A stretch of DNA of 64,000 bases from Solidesulfovibrio magneticus RS-1 (GTDB taxonomy: Bacteria > Desulfobacterota > Desulfovibrionia > Desulfovibrionales > Desulfovibrionaceae): assembly GCF_000010665.1 (NCBI RefSeq), contig NC_012796.1, positions 3,501,501 to 3,565,500 of the forward strand, written 5' to 3'. The position numbers and the translations under genes were made by a program. This document shows, one piece after another, positions 53,583-62,443 of the stretch; positions within the stretch are counted from its first letter, which is position 1; each line of letters starts with the position of its first letter. The notes beneath the pieces are model-generated. The model had not been told where the DNA came from, did no database searches, and saw only the letters and a program-made list of their open reading frames with translations.

Positions 53583-53957
53583 TTACTTGTTCTTGTATTC
53601 CTTGCGCTTCACTTCGTAGAGTTCGTCAAGGTAATCGGCCTTGATCTTGAATTCCTCGGCCTTGCCGAGCAGGCTTTTGAGGGCCGCGTCCGCCTCGGCC
53701 AGGGCCGCGTCGGCCGCGCCGGCCGCCTTGCGGGCGATGCGCTCGTTTTCCGCCGCCCGGACCTCTTCCATCACCTTGCGGTACTCGGTCTCGGCCTTGC
53801 GCAGCTCCTTGGCCAGCTGCTCCGGCATCATGGAGTCATAATCCTGGGCCGCCGCCTGCCCGGGGGCAAAAAGCGCCAACACGACCAAACAGCAAACCGC
53901 CGCAACAAAACCGGCAACGCGTCCGCCGCGTCCCGTCAACATGTCGATTCGACCCAT
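53583..53957 (-). CDS. Periplasmic coiled-coil protein of unknown function
   Basis: 124 residues from ATG 53957, chosen for GAGG 6 nt upstream. A hydrophobic signal (GFVAAVCCLVVLALFAPGQAAAQ) ends near residue 37. The rest is almost all charged heptad helix (QLAKELRKAETEYRKVMEEVRAAENERIARKAA, ending VKRKEYKNK). Coiled coils of this form occur in small envelope stress or adaptor proteins, but no family is recognised. It is divergent from gatB. Confidence 0.7.
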   Translation of the reverse strand: MGRIDMLTGRGGRVAGFVAAVCCLVVLALFAPGQAAAQDYDSMMPEQLAKELRKAETEYRKVMEEVRAAENERIARKAAGAADAALAEADAALKSLLGKAEEFKIKADYLDELYEVKRKEYKNK

Positions 53958-54181
53958 GGCATGCCTCGCGTCCTGTAATATGGTGGGACATCCCCGCCGC
54001 CAGCCGGCGCAGGCGGGCGCGTCCATGCCCGTTGTAGGCCCGCCGCTCCAAAATTACAACCGTTTGCCGGACCAAGTTGCGCCTTGGCGTGCCATTGACC
54101 GGCTTGCCGGAAGCGGGGTACACCCGCCAGCGAAATTTCGCCCCGCGCAGGCTTGCGCGGCCGCTGCAAGGAGCCCCTTTC

Positions 54182-55612
54182 ATGGCCAGGTACGAAACGG
54201 TCATCGGCGTCGAGGTCCACGCCCAGCTCAAAACCAAAAGCAAAATCTTTTGCTCCTGTTCCACCCGCTTTGGCGTTGATCCCAACGAAAATGTCTGCCC
54301 AGTCTGCTCGGGCATGCCCGGCGTGTTGCCGGTCTTAAACGCCACGGTCGTCGAGTATGCCGCCAAGATGGGCCTGGCCACGGGCTGCGTCGTCAATCCG
54401 GTCTCGGTCTTTGCCCGTAAGAACTATTTCTATCCCGATCTGCCCAAGGGCTACCAGACTTCCCAGTTCGAGCAGCCCATCTGCGAGCACGGCCATGTGG
54501 ACATCACCGTGGACGGCACGGCCAAGCGAATCGGCATCACCCGCATCCACATGGAAGAGGACGCCGGCAAGAACATCCACTCCGCCGCCGACAACCTAAG
54601 CTACGTGGACCTCAACCGGGCCTGCGTGCCGCTTATCGAGATCGTCTCCGAACCGGACATGCGCGGCCCCGAGGAAGTCGTGGCCTACTTAAAGGCCCTG
54701 CGCGCCATCCTCGTCTACCTCGACGTGTGCGACGGCAACATGGAAGAAGGCTCCTTCCGTTGCGACGCCAACGTGAGCTTGCGCCCGGTGGGCCAGGCCG
54801 AGTTCGGCACCCGGGCGGAGCTCAAAAACCTCAACAGCTTCCGCCACGTCCAAAAAGCCATTGAATACGAGGTGGAACGCCAGGCCGACATCCTCGACGA
54901 CGGCGGGAAGGTCATCCAGGAAACCCGCCTCTACGACGCCGCCAAAAACACCACCGCCTCCATGCGCGGCAAGGAAGAGGCCCACGACTACCGCTATTTC
55001 CCGGACCCCGACCTCGTGCCCGTGCGCATCGAGGCCGCCACCCTGGATAAATGGCGCGCCGAACTGCCTGAGCTGCCCGAAGCCCGCCGCGCCCGCTTCG
55101 TCGCCGATTTCGGCCTGTCCGACTACGACGCCGAAGTGCTCACCGCCGAGCGCGACATGGCCGAATACTTCGAAGCCGCCGTGGCCGCCGGGGCCGACCC
55201 CAAAAAGGCCGCCAACTGGATGCAAAGCGAGCTTTTGCGCGAACTCAACCAGGCTGGCGTCGCCGCCCGGGACGCCAAGCTCACCCCCGAGAAACTGGCC
55301 TCCCTCGTAAAGCTCATCGACTCCGGCGAAATCTCCGGCAAGATCGCCAAGCAAATCTTCCCCGACCTTTTTGCCCAGGGCCTTGACCCGGCCGATTACG
55401 TGCGTCAAAAGGGCCTGTCGCAGATTTCCGATTCCAACGCTCTGGAATCTGCCGTGGAGGCCGTGCTGGCCGCCAACCCGGCCGAGGTGGAAGCCTTCCG
55501 GGGCGGCAAGACCAAGCTCATGGGCTTTTTCGTGGGGCAGATCATGAAGGCGACCAAGGGTCAGGCCAACCCGGGGCTCGTCAACGAACTGCTGCAAAAA
55601 AAGCTCGGCTAG
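54182..55612 (+). CDS. gatB: Asp-tRNA(Asn)/Glu-tRNA(Gln) amidotransferase subunit B
   Basis: 476 residues from ATG 54182, with AAGGAG upstream. [23 protein letters not shown] is the conserved N-terminus; the zinc-site cysteines are in FCSC and CPVCSGMPG. The kinase-type core has HMEEDAGKN and the C-terminal YqeY-like tRNA-binding tail is present. It activates Glu-tRNA(Gln) or Asp-tRNA(Asn) for amidation. gatA and gatC are not adjacent, so the complex is encoded at more than one locus. Confidence 0.97.
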   Translation: MARYETVIGVEVHAQLKTKSKIFCSCSTRFGVDPNENVCPVCSGMPGVLPVLNATVVEYAAKMGLATGCVVNPVSVFARKNYFYPDLPKGYQTSQFEQPICEHGHVDITVDGTAKRIGITRIHMEEDAGKNIHSAADNLSYVDLNRACVPLIEIVSEPDMRGPEEVVAYLKALRAILVYLDVCDGNMEEGSFRCDANVSLRPVGQAEFGTRAELKNLNSFRHVQKAIEYEVERQADILDDGGKVIQETRLYDAAKNTTASMRGKEEAHDYRYFPDPDLVPVRIEAATLDKWRAELPELPEARRARFVADFGLSDYDAEVLTAERDMAEYFEAAVAAGADPKKAANWMQSELLRELNQAGVAARDAKLTPEKLASLVKLIDSGEISGKIAKQIFPDLFAQGLDPADYVRQKGLSQISDSNALESAVEAVLAANPAEVEAFRGGKTKLMGFFVGQIMKATKGQANPGLVNELLQKKLG

Positions 55613-55641
55613 GGCCGCGCTCCGAAGACGAAAGGAATCCC

Positions 55642-55673
55642 GGCCGCGGTGAACGCGGCCTGCCGCCCTTTTT
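55642..55673 (+). terminator. Possible gatB terminator
   Basis: GGCCGCG (55642-55648) pairs with CGCGGCC (55654-55660), with a T5 run at 55669-55673, 8 nt beyond the stem. The gap makes it a weak terminator. Confidence 0.4.
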
Positions 55674-55896
55674 GCTCGGACGCGGCGCAGCCTCATGACG
55701 CGGCGAACCGCCCGGAGCGTTGCGCGGAAGGGTTTTGCGCGTGGCTTGTGGCGACGCCTTTTGGGCGGCCGCCCGGGCCAGGGTGAAACGCAACACGCCA
55801 AATTTGCGACTGATGCTGCCCTGGCCGCCAGGGCCTGCCCGACCGCCCGGAGGCGGCGCGGGGCGCGTTTTGGACACTCTTATCCCGGAAGCCGCC

Positions 55897-56940
55897 ATGA
55901 CCGACCATATCGCCTTTTCCGTCGACAAACAGGCCCTGCTCCTCCTTGACCAGCGTTTCCTGCCCGACCGCGAGGAATGCTTCGTGGTGCGCAACACCGC
56001 CGACACCGTCTACGCCCTGCAAACCATGGTGGTTCGCGGCGCGCCGGCCATCGGCGTCACTGCCGCCTACGGCTGCTGGCTGGCCGGACGCGAAGCGGCC
56101 GAAGCCGGAGACGCCTGGAAGGACCGCCTGCGGGAACTCCTCGTCGAGCTGGAACAGGCCCGCCCCACCGCCGTCAACCTGCGCTGGGCCGTGGAACGGA
56201 TGCGGGAAAAATGGGCGTCCATGGGCGACGTCTCCCTGGAGACGCTGCTCTCGACCTGGCTGGGTCTGGCCCAGGACATGCACAGCGAAGACATCGAGAT
56301 CAACAAGGCCATGGGCAGAAACGGGGCCGACCTCATTGCCGACGGCGACACCGTGCTCACCCACTGCAATGCCGGCGCCCTGGCCACGGCCGGCTACGGC
56401 ACGGCCCTGGGCGTCATCCGGGCCGCCTTCGAGCAGGGCAAGCGCATCCAGGTCATCGCCGACGAGACCCGGCCGTTTTTGCAGGGCGCGCGCCTGACCG
56501 CCTATGAGCTGGCCAAGGAAGGCATCCCGGTGACCGTCGCCTGCGACAACGCCGTGGGCCATCTCATGAAGCGCGGCATGGTCCAAAAGGTCGTGGTCGG
56601 CGCGGACCGCATCGCCGCCAACGGCGACGCCGCCAACAAGATCGGCACCTACACCGTGGCCCTGGCCGCCAAGGCCCACGGCGTGCCCTTCTACGTGGCC
56701 GCTCCGGCTTCCACCTTCGACCTGCGCATCGCCACGGGCGACGAGATCCCCATCGAGGACCGCACCCCGCGCGAAGTCACCCATGTGGGCGAACACCGCA
56801 TCACCCCGGAAAACGTCCCGGTCTACAACTACGCCTTCGACGTCACCCCGGCCGAACTCATCGCCGGCATCATCACCGAGCGCGGTGTCCTGACCGCGCC
56901 CTATGTCGAGTCCATTCGCGCCGTCATCGGCGGGAAGTAG
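55897..56940 (+). CDS. mtnA: S-methyl-5-thioribose-1-phosphate isomerase
   Basis: 347 residues from ATG 55897 (weak GGAAG upstream). An open frame extends further upstream without family similarity. [15 protein letters not shown] near residue 50, the catalytic cysteine in [11 protein letters not shown] near residue 155 and the catalytic aspartate in [20 protein letters not shown] near residue 235 identify the enzyme. It converts methylthioribose-1-phosphate to the ribulose isomer in methionine salvage, and in some bacteria serves 5-deoxyribose salvage. thi4 begins 31 nt downstream, so they are likely co-transcribed. Confidence 0.95.
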   Translation: MTDHIAFSVDKQALLLLDQRFLPDREECFVVRNTADTVYALQTMVVRGAPAIGVTAAYGCWLAGREAAEAGDAWKDRLRELLVELEQARPTAVNLRWAVERMREKWASMGDVSLETLLSTWLGLAQDMHSEDIEINKAMGRNGADLIADGDTVLTHCNAGALATAGYGTALGVIRAAFEQGKRIQVIADETRPFLQGARLTAYELAKEGIPVTVACDNAVGHLMKRGMVQKVVVGADRIAANGDAANKIGTYTVALAAKAHGVPFYVAAPASTFDLRIATGDEIPIEDRTPREVTHVGEHRITPENVPVYNYAFDVTPAELIAGIITERGVLTAPYVESIRAVIGGK

Positions 56941-56971
56941 TACGCAACCCAAAGCGAAAAGGACCCAACAG

Positions 56972-57763
56972 ATGTCTCTCGACGAACGCATCATCACCCA
57001 GGCCATCCTGGAGACCTATTTCGAGAAGTTCAAATCGAGCCTTGATCTTGACGTCGCCATCGTCGGCGGCGGCCCCTCGGGCATGACCGCCGCCCGGCTT
57101 TTGGCCGCCGACGGCTTCAACGTCGCCCTGTTCGAACGCAAGCTGTCCCTTGGCGGCGGCATGTGGGGCGGCGGCATGACGTTTAACATGATCGTCGTCC
57201 AGGAAGAGAGCGTGCACCTGCTCACCGACGTGGGCGTGCCGGTCAAACGCTACAAGGACAACTACTTCACCGCCGACGCCGTGGCCGCCACCACCACCCT
57301 GGCCTCGGCCGCCTGCCTGGCCGGCGCCAAGATCTTCAACTGCATGAGCGTCGAGGACGTCATGCTGCGCGAGGAAAACGGCGTCAAACGCGTCACCGGC
57401 ATCGTCATCAACTCCTCGCCCGTGGAAATCGCCGGCCTGCACGTCGATCCCGTGGTGCTGGGGTCCAAATACCTCGTCGAGGCCACCGGCCACGCCGTGG
57501 AAGTGCTGCAAACCCTGGTGCGCAAAAACGACGTGCGCCTCAACACGCCCTCGGGCGGCATCGAGGGCGAACAGTCCATGTGGGCCGACACGGCCGAGAT
57601 CAACACCGTCAAGAACACCCGCGAGATCTTCCCCGGACTGTACGTGGCCGGCATGGCCGCCAACGCCAGCTACGGCTCCTACCGCATGGGGCCGATCTTC
57701 GGCGGCATGCTGCTGTCGGGCGAAAAGGTCGCCGCCGACATCGCGGCGAAGCTGAAAGGCTAG
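56972..57763 (+). CDS. thi4: Thiazole synthase, sulfide-dependent Thi4 type
   Basis: 263 residues from ATG 56972. The FAD/NAD Rossmann motif VAIVGGGPSGMTAARLLA is at residues 28-45 and GGGMWGGGMTFN at 61-72. The position of the suicide cysteine of yeast Thi4 is here H157 in GLHVDP, as in methanogen enzymes that use free sulfide catalytically. It builds the thiazole of thiamine from NAD, glycine and sulfide with iron. A sulfide-producing cell makes this biochemistry natural. It follows mtnA by 31 nt; thiC for the pyrimidine half is 11 kb away. Databases often misname this family ribose-1,5-bisphosphate isomerase. Confidence 0.93.
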   Translation: MSLDERIITQAILETYFEKFKSSLDLDVAIVGGGPSGMTAARLLAADGFNVALFERKLSLGGGMWGGGMTFNMIVVQEESVHLLTDVGVPVKRYKDNYFTADAVAATTTLASAACLAGAKIFNCMSVEDVMLREENGVKRVTGIVINSSPVEIAGLHVDPVVLGSKYLVEATGHAVEVLQTLVRKNDVRLNTPSGGIEGEQSMWADTAEINTVKNTREIFPGLYVAGMAANASYGSYRMGPIFGGMLLSGEKVAADIAAKLKG

Positions 57764-57823
57764 CAGACCAGGGCAGGCGAAAACCGCTCCCGTTCCCGAA
57801 ACCGGAAAACGCTCCCTCCACAG

Positions 57824-57858
57824 AAAAGGGCCGCGGCATTGCGCTGCGGCCCTTTTTT
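57824..57858 (+). terminator. Terminator of the mtnA-thi4 unit
   Basis: AAAAGGGCCGC (57824-57834) pairs with GCGGCCCTTTT (57846-57856), with a T6 run on plus. It lies 60 nt after thi4. Confidence 0.85.
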
Positions 57859-57879
57859 ATGGAGTCTCGCCCCGCCTTT

Positions 57880-57928
57880 CCCTTTGCAGGGGTCCGGGGG
57901 GATCATCCCCCCGGCCGCCGGAGGCCTC
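57880..57928 (-). repeat. Palindromic 3'-flanking repeat, copy G
   Basis: On the minus strand it starts GAGGCCTCCGGCGG at 57928, 8 nt after the stop of the DUF89 gene. Palindrome CCGGGGGGATGATCCCCCCGG; then ACCCCTGCAAAGGG. Central GGATGATCC differs from the other copies but pairs perfectly. Confidence 0.8.
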
Positions 57929-57936
57929 TTTCCCCC

Positions 57937-59697
57937 CTACCCACAATCGATCCCCGCGTCGCAAAACCGCCCAACGCCGTATTCGCGTCGACGGAAGAAC
58001 TTTTCCGGGTCCGGGCCGATGATCTGCATTTCCCGGTGGCGCTGCTGCATGGACAGGGCGATGCGCATCTCCTTGGTGCAGCCGGTGGAGAAGGTGGCGT
58101 CCTTGCCGGCCCAGACCGGCGGCGCCTTGCGGCCGATGAGCTCGAAGCTCTTTTCGATGTCGAAGTGGGTCTGGAACCGCCACACATCAATAAGGCCGCT
58201 GCGCTGCACCTTTTCCCACATGAACATCAAATCGTCGGCGTCCATGCCCTCTTCGAAGTGCTCGGCCGGATTGATGATGTAGACCCCGGGCAGCTTGCGG
58301 CGCAGGTAGGCCACAAAGGCCGTGACCAGCTCGATGGCCACCTTGGTCTGGCCCGGTACCGAGCCGATGATGGCGCTGTAGAACATCACTGACCGGCCGG
58401 CCGTCTTGGCTTGGCGCATGCCGAGGATGATCTCCTCGGCCTTGGCCGTGATCTCGGCCTCGGTAAAGGACACCGCTCCGGGAGCGCGGGGCTTGAAGTC
58501 GAAACGCAGCCCGTCGCCGGGCAGGCGGTAGAAGGCGGCCACGTCCCGGGTGAACTGGTGGCTGGTGAGGATGAGCCGACGATGGTTGCGTTCGCCCTTG
58601 GCCACCACGAGATCGGCCTCTTTCCAGGCCCGGGCAAAGGTCACGGACACGCGGTAGAGATTAAGCCGCTCGCGGGTGCCGTCGGAGATGACGGTGAGCG
58701 GATTTTCGCGGATCACCTGCAGCAGCTCGTTTTTGGTGATGCGCTGGTCGGTGAGGAAATGGGCGTCGGCCAGGGCCGTGTCCAGGATGGGGTCGCCGTC
58801 GGTGTCCCAGATGGTCGGGGCCTCGAAGTAGAAACCCTCCTTGAAGGCCAGCATGACCCGGTGGCCCATGCGCAACAGCGTGCGCACGGCCAGCAGGTCG
58901 AACATGACCCCGCCGGCGGTATCGATGAGATAAAGGATCTTGAGCCTGGCCCCGCGCCGGGGATCGAGCATGGTCTCCAGCCGGGAAAATTCCGGCGGGA
59001 AGCTTTCCATGACCGCGTCCAGGGCTTCCGGGCCGGGACAGGCCCCGTCGCCCTCCCAGACTTCGGGCATGACGGACATGGCGAACAGCCGCTTGAGCTC
59101 CAGCAGGTCCAGGACATGGCGCAGCTCGGGGATGGAGCCGCAGCCGGGCAGATCGGTCGGGCAGGCGTGGAGCATGCCGCGAAAGGTTTCGCTTTGGATG
59201 AAGGCGAAGGCCCGGCGGTTGGCGGCCCGGCGGCGTTCCCGGTAGGGGTCGTCCAGGCCCGACTGGGTGAGGAAAATGGTGTTGAGGCGCTTGCCCAGGC
59301 GCGAGGGAATCAGCGTAGGTTTGACCAGGGCCTGGCGGTACTTGAGCTGGCACAGGGTGCGGATCTTGCGCCGGGTGTAGTCGTCGGGGACAAACGCGTC
59401 GATGAGCCCGTCGATGCGGGCCAGGCGGGCGTCGTACTCGGCCACCACCAGCGGATCGGCCTGCTCGGTGAGCAGATGGCCGAACATGGCGTCGGTGCAG
59501 GGCACGTAGATCTGGTCCGGGGCCAGGGCCACCATGAAGCGCAGCTGCTCGGGGGAGGCGTTTTTTTCCGGGTCGATGGAGTGTTCGAGGTTGTTCTCGG
59601 TCATGAAATGCAAAAGCCAGGCGTCGAGGATGGGATCGACGCCGTAGCGCGGGGCTTGGCCGGGGACGGGCAGAACGGAGGGGACTTCCTGGATCAT
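57937..59697 (-). CDS. DUF89/ARMT1-like protein coupled to NAD kinase
   Basis: 586 residues, about twice the usual bacterial DUF89 length. The family core lies at about residues 253-385: LKILYLIDTAGGVMFDLLAV, VMLAFKEGFYFEAPT, LTVISDGTR and ADLVVAKGERNHRRL, aligned by eye with the DUF89 pattern DNAGE..FD, K..P..ND and ADLIIAKGQGN. The usual DN metal ligands read D259-T260 here, so the metal site may be altered. Residues 1-250 and 400-586 have no recognised domain. DUF89 proteins are metal-dependent phosphatases that clear damaged sugar phosphates or nucleotides. The ATG overlaps the nadK stop by 4 bp, indicating translational coupling. Confidence 0.7.
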   Translation of the reverse strand: MIQEVPSVLPVPGQAPRYGVDPILDAWLLHFMTENNLEHSIDPEKNASPEQLRFMVALAPDQIYVPCTDAMFGHLLTEQADPLVVAEYDARLARIDGLIDAFVPDDYTRRKIRTLCQLKYRQALVKPTLIPSRLGKRLNTIFLTQSGLDDPYRERRRAANRRAFAFIQSETFRGMLHACPTDLPGCGSIPELRHVLDLLELKRLFAMSVMPEVWEGDGACPGPEALDAVMESFPPEFSRLETMLDPRRGARLKILYLIDTAGGVMFDLLAVRTLLRMGHRVMLAFKEGFYFEAPTIWDTDGDPILDTALADAHFLTDQRITKNELLQVIRENPLTVISDGTRERLNLYRVSVTFARAWKEADLVVAKGERNHRRLILTSHQFTRDVAAFYRLPGDGLRFDFKPRAPGAVSFTEAEITAKAEEIILGMRQAKTAGRSVMFYSAIIGSVPGQTKVAIELVTAFVAYLRRKLPGVYIINPAEHFEEGMDADDLMFMWEKVQRSGLIDVWRFQTHFDIEKSFELIGRKAPPVWAGKDATFSTGCTKEMRIALSMQQRHREMQIIGPDPEKFFRRREYGVGRFCDAGIDCG

Positions 59698-60557
59698 GGG
59701 CGGTTAATAAATCCCTTGAGCCGCAGGCGCTCGAAATAGCTTTCCCCCGGGCGCTTGGCCAGACGCAGGCAGCGGTCGGCCTTGGTGACGAGCACCACGT
59801 CGTGGTCGTCCAGGGCAAAGAGTTCCTGGCCGTCGCAGGTCAGGTACATGTTGGTTTCCGGGGCCGACAGGGCCAGGCGCACCGGCGCGTCGGCCGGCAC
59901 GACCACGGGTTTGAAGTCGCTTAAAAACGGGCAGATGGGCACCACGCACAGGACGTCCAGGCCCGGGTAGATGAGCGGCCCGCCGGCCGAGACGCAGTAG
60001 GCGGTGGAGCCGGTGGGGGTGGAAATGACCACGCCGTCGGCCCGAAGCGTGCAGACGTCGGTATCGCCAAGGGTCACGTCAAAGGCGGCCAGCCGGGCCA
60101 TGGCCCCGCGGCTGATCACGGCGTCGTTGACCGAGATGGTGGAAAAGACCGTCTCGCCCCGGCGGATGACGGCCACCTCGATCATGAGGCGGCGGGTCTC
60201 AACAAAGCCGTTGCGCAGGATGTCGCCGAGCACCGCTTCCCAGTCGGCGAGGCCGGCCGAGGTCATAAAGCCCACCCGGCCGAGGTTGATGCCCAGTAGC
60301 GGCACGCCGTCGACCACGCGCTTGCGGGCGGCCGAGAGCATGGTGCCGTCGCCGCCAAGGATGAGCGCCAGGTCCGGCGGCGCGGCCACCACGGCCCCGG
60401 CCGGCAGGACCGCGTGGGCGGCGTCGGGCAGATTTTCCCGCACGAGACACACGACGTCCCGGGCGGCAAGCCATTGGGCCACGGTCCAGGCCATGGCCCG
60501 GGCCTGGTCGTGGTCGGCTTTGTAGATGACGAGAACAGTGCGTATGGAAGGCGACAT
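59694..60557 (-). CDS. nadK: NAD kinase
   Basis: 287 residues from ATG 60557. The catalytic GGDGT lies in LALILGGDGTMLSAAR near residue 73, followed by GINLGRVGFMT, the NDAV segment and the diphosphate-binding STPTGSTAYCVSAGGP. It phosphorylates NAD to NADP. Its last codon overlaps the DUF89-like gene. nadE is also in the window, but far away. Confidence 0.96.
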   Translation of the reverse strand: MSPSIRTVLVIYKADHDQARAMAWTVAQWLAARDVVCLVRENLPDAAHAVLPAGAVVAAPPDLALILGGDGTMLSAARKRVVDGVPLLGINLGRVGFMTSAGLADWEAVLGDILRNGFVETRRLMIEVAVIRRGETVFSTISVNDAVISRGAMARLAAFDVTLGDTDVCTLRADGVVISTPTGSTAYCVSAGGPLIYPGLDVLCVVPICPFLSDFKPVVVPADAPVRLALSAPETNMYLTCDGQELFALDDHDVVLVTKADRCLRLAKRPGESYFERLRLKGFINRP

Positions 60558-60689
60558 GATGTGGGTCCGGTTGTTGTTGCCCCGATCAGGCCGGGGGAAG
60601 CGTGTTATAAGGCAAAGGGGCAGGCGATACAAGGAAGGCGGCCCCGGGTTTCCCGGCGATTGGGCATGGATTTTTTTTGCCGCTCCCTC

Positions 60690-60716
60690 TAAAGGTTAGG
60701 GCGAAGCGTCCGATAA
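60690..60716 (+). promoter_or_regulatory. Sigma-28 (FliA)-type promoter of the DVU0524-like gene and flgM
   Basis: TAAA (60690-60693), a 15-bp spacer and TCCGATAA (60709-60716) match the FliA consensus TAAA-N15-GCCGATAA with one mismatch. The predicted message starts about 20 nt before the GTG start codon. Confidence 0.75.
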
Positions 60717-60741
60717 GACCCCAGAGAAGGAGCCATTCGCC

Positions 60742-61158
60742 GTGACCGCCATCCCTTATCAGGTCAGCGCCATGCTGCGCACCTACGGACGGCAGGTGAC
60801 CACGGCCCGGCGGCTGGCCCGGTTCCGTCGGTCGCTGCAGCCCGTCGATGACGAGGAAACCCAGATTTCCCGGGAGGCCAAGCGCCGGGAACTGGTGGGG
60901 CGGGTGGCGGCCGAGATCGTGGAGAACTGCATCGTGGCCGGCAGTGAAACGCCGGTGGTCGAGGAGCTCAAGGCCGAACTGGAAGAGGAACTCGGCTTCC
61001 CCGTGGTGTTCGCCTATCCTCCTGAAGAACAGGAAATGCAGATTTTTCGCAAGGACCCGGGGAGACAGGCCGAACCTCTTGTCGGCGAGGCCAAGGCGGC
61101 CGCCATGCGGCGGTTGTGGGAATTGGCTCTGGAAAAAGTTGACGCAACCATGCTCTAA
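60742..61158 (+). CDS. DVU0524-family FlgM-associated protein
   Basis: 138 residues starting at GTG 60742, with AAGGAG about 9 nt upstream. The protein is basic at the N-terminus (YGRQVTTARRLARFRRSL) and then mainly helical and acidic (SREAKRRELVGRVAAEIVENCIVAG, VVEELKAELEEELGFPVVFAYPPE). It occupies the same place, next to flgM, as DVU0524 of D. vulgaris. No enzymatic motif is visible. With a sigma-28-type promoter before it and flgM 58 bp after it, a role in regulating FlgM or export is likely but unproven. Confidence 0.75.
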   Translation: MTAIPYQVSAMLRTYGRQVTTARRLARFRRSLQPVDDEETQISREAKRRELVGRVAAEIVENCIVAGSETPVVEELKAELEEELGFPVVFAYPPEEQEMQIFRKDPGRQAEPLVGEAKAAAMRRLWELALEKVDATML

Positions 61159-61183
61159 TCATCGGTCCCCCCGCTGCCGATAA
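61156..61183 (+). promoter_or_regulatory. Second sigma-28-type promoter, directly upstream of flgM
   Basis: TAAT (61156-61159), overlapping the TAA stop of the preceding gene, a 16-bp spacer and a perfect GCCGATAA (61176-61183). The spacer length equals that of the promoter at 19387. Confidence 0.65.
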
Positions 61184-61216
61184 GTACAGTGCGGATAACG
61201 CGGGAGGGGGGTCGCC

Positions 61217-61540
61217 ATGGACATCAAGAACATCTTCGGAATCAATCAGCCCTATGGGCAAAATCGTGTCGGGCGTAGCGACTCCGGCGAATCTTCAAGC
61301 GTTTCGCGTGGCAAGGCGGGCAGTTCCGGCGGCGCGTCCGGTTCGTCGGCCGACCGGGTGACGCTTTCCGACGGCGGCAGGCTCGTATCCGTGGCCACCC
61401 GAACGGCCCAGGAAGCCCCGGAATCGCGGGCCGACAAGGTCGCCGCCCTCAAGGCCCAGGTGGAGGCCGGCACCTACCAGCCGGACTCCAAGAAAATCGC
61501 CGAGAAGCTGCTGACCATGGAGTCGGAGTTGTTCGGCTAG
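61217..61540 (+). CDS. flgM: Anti-sigma-28 factor FlgM
   Basis: 107 residues; GGGAGGGGGG precedes the ATG. The N-terminal half is Ser/Gly-rich and disordered, as needed for export through the flagellum. The C-terminal sigma-binding helices are SRADKVAALKAQVEAGTYQPDSKKIAEKLL. It holds FliA inactive until the hook-basal body is finished, when FlgM is secreted. The likely FliA-dependent promoters upstream make a feedback loop. Confidence 0.92.
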   Translation: MDIKNIFGINQPYGQNRVGRSDSGESSSVSRGKAGSSGGASGSSADRVTLSDGGRLVSVATRTAQEAPESRADKVAALKAQVEAGTYQPDSKKIAEKLLTMESELFG

Positions 61541-61552
61541 GCCGCACGCGCC

Positions 61553-61588
61553 AAAAAACGCGCCGCGAAGCCCTCGGGCGACGCGGCG
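61553..61588 (-). terminator. Terminator of the flgL-csrA-fliW unit
   Basis: On the minus strand CGCCGCG pairs with CGCGGCG (61582-61588 with 61561-61567), then CG and T6 (61553-61558). It lies 67 nt beyond the fliW stop. Confidence 0.7.
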
Positions 61589-61613
61589 ACGCGAACTAAC
61601 GGACAAGTATTTC

Positions 61614-61666
61614 CTGACGCCTTTTCGGACCGCCTCGGCGGGTCCGGGAAGGCGTCAGCTCTTTTT
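61614..61666 (+). terminator. Terminator of flgM overlapping the end of fliW
   Basis: An 18-bp stem with two GU pairs (61614-61631 with 61641-61658), followed on plus by CTCTTTTT. The T run is also the Lys-Lys-Ser end of fliW on the opposite strand, so one sequence serves both purposes. Confidence 0.7.
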
Positions 61667-62113
61667 GGGAGTGGCCATGCCCGGCGTATAATGGGCCGGG
61701 TAGCGGGAGTCGGTCTGGGGAATCTGCAGGCCGACGCGGGCCTCGTTGTTGACCACGATGGGGCCGCTGAGATTTAAGGTGGTACGCTCGGGCATCCCCT
61801 GGGGGATGGTCACGGTGACCAGGACAGTGGCCTGCTCCCGGGAGTCGATGCCTAAAAGCCGCCGGTCCGCCTCGCCGATGACCACTTCGTATTCGGTCAT
61901 AAACGAGTAGGGATCGGCCACGAGCAGCCCCAGCGACGGGTTGTCGAGGCTTTGCAGCACCAAAAACGGGGAGTCCTCGCGCACCTGGATAAGGGTGAAT
62001 TCCCGCTGATCCCCGAAGCCAATGAGGCCTCTGGGGAATTGCAGCACCCGTTCTTCCGGCAACGTCAAGCGCCCAAGGCGCGTTTCCACTATTCGTTCGT
62101 TTTTTTTGGCCAT
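61655..62113 (-). CDS. fliW: Flagellar assembly factor FliW
   Basis: 152 residues from ATG 62113. [33 protein letters not shown] and [23 protein letters not shown] are the conserved family text. FliW binds flagellin and CsrA, releasing CsrA's block on flagellin mRNA when flagellin is low. Its start overlaps csrA by 25 nt, indicating coupled synthesis of the two partners. Confidence 0.95.
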
Positions 62114-62328
62114 AACTTCGCCGCCGCCAGGACATCGGAATCCATGGCGCAAAGCGCCTGCCGATTCTGTTCAAGCACCCGCAGATAAACCTCTTCGCGA
62201 TACACCTGCATGTCGTCGGGCACTTCCAGCCCGATCTTGATCTGCTTGCCCTGGACTCCCAGGACGGTGATCTTGATATGGTCTCCGAGGTGCAGGCTTT
62301 CGCCCGGCCTCCGGGTCAAGATGAGCAT
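62089..62328 (-). CDS. csrA: Carbon storage/translational regulator CsrA
   Basis: 79 residues from ATG 62328. [48 protein letters not shown] is the complete RNA-binding core. The C-terminal tail is about 20 residues longer than that of Escherichia coli CsrA, as common in FliW-regulated forms. It blocks translation at GGA sites. It overlaps fliW and follows flgL by 115 bp. Confidence 0.97.
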
Positions 62329-62443
62329 GAACGCCCACGCCCCCACTTGTGTTTCTGGACGCGAAAAATGCCGTCTTCGCGCCCGGTTATCGACCCTTCT
62401 AGCCGTGAGGGCCGGCCTTTGTCAACGCCTGGGGCCGCGGCTG

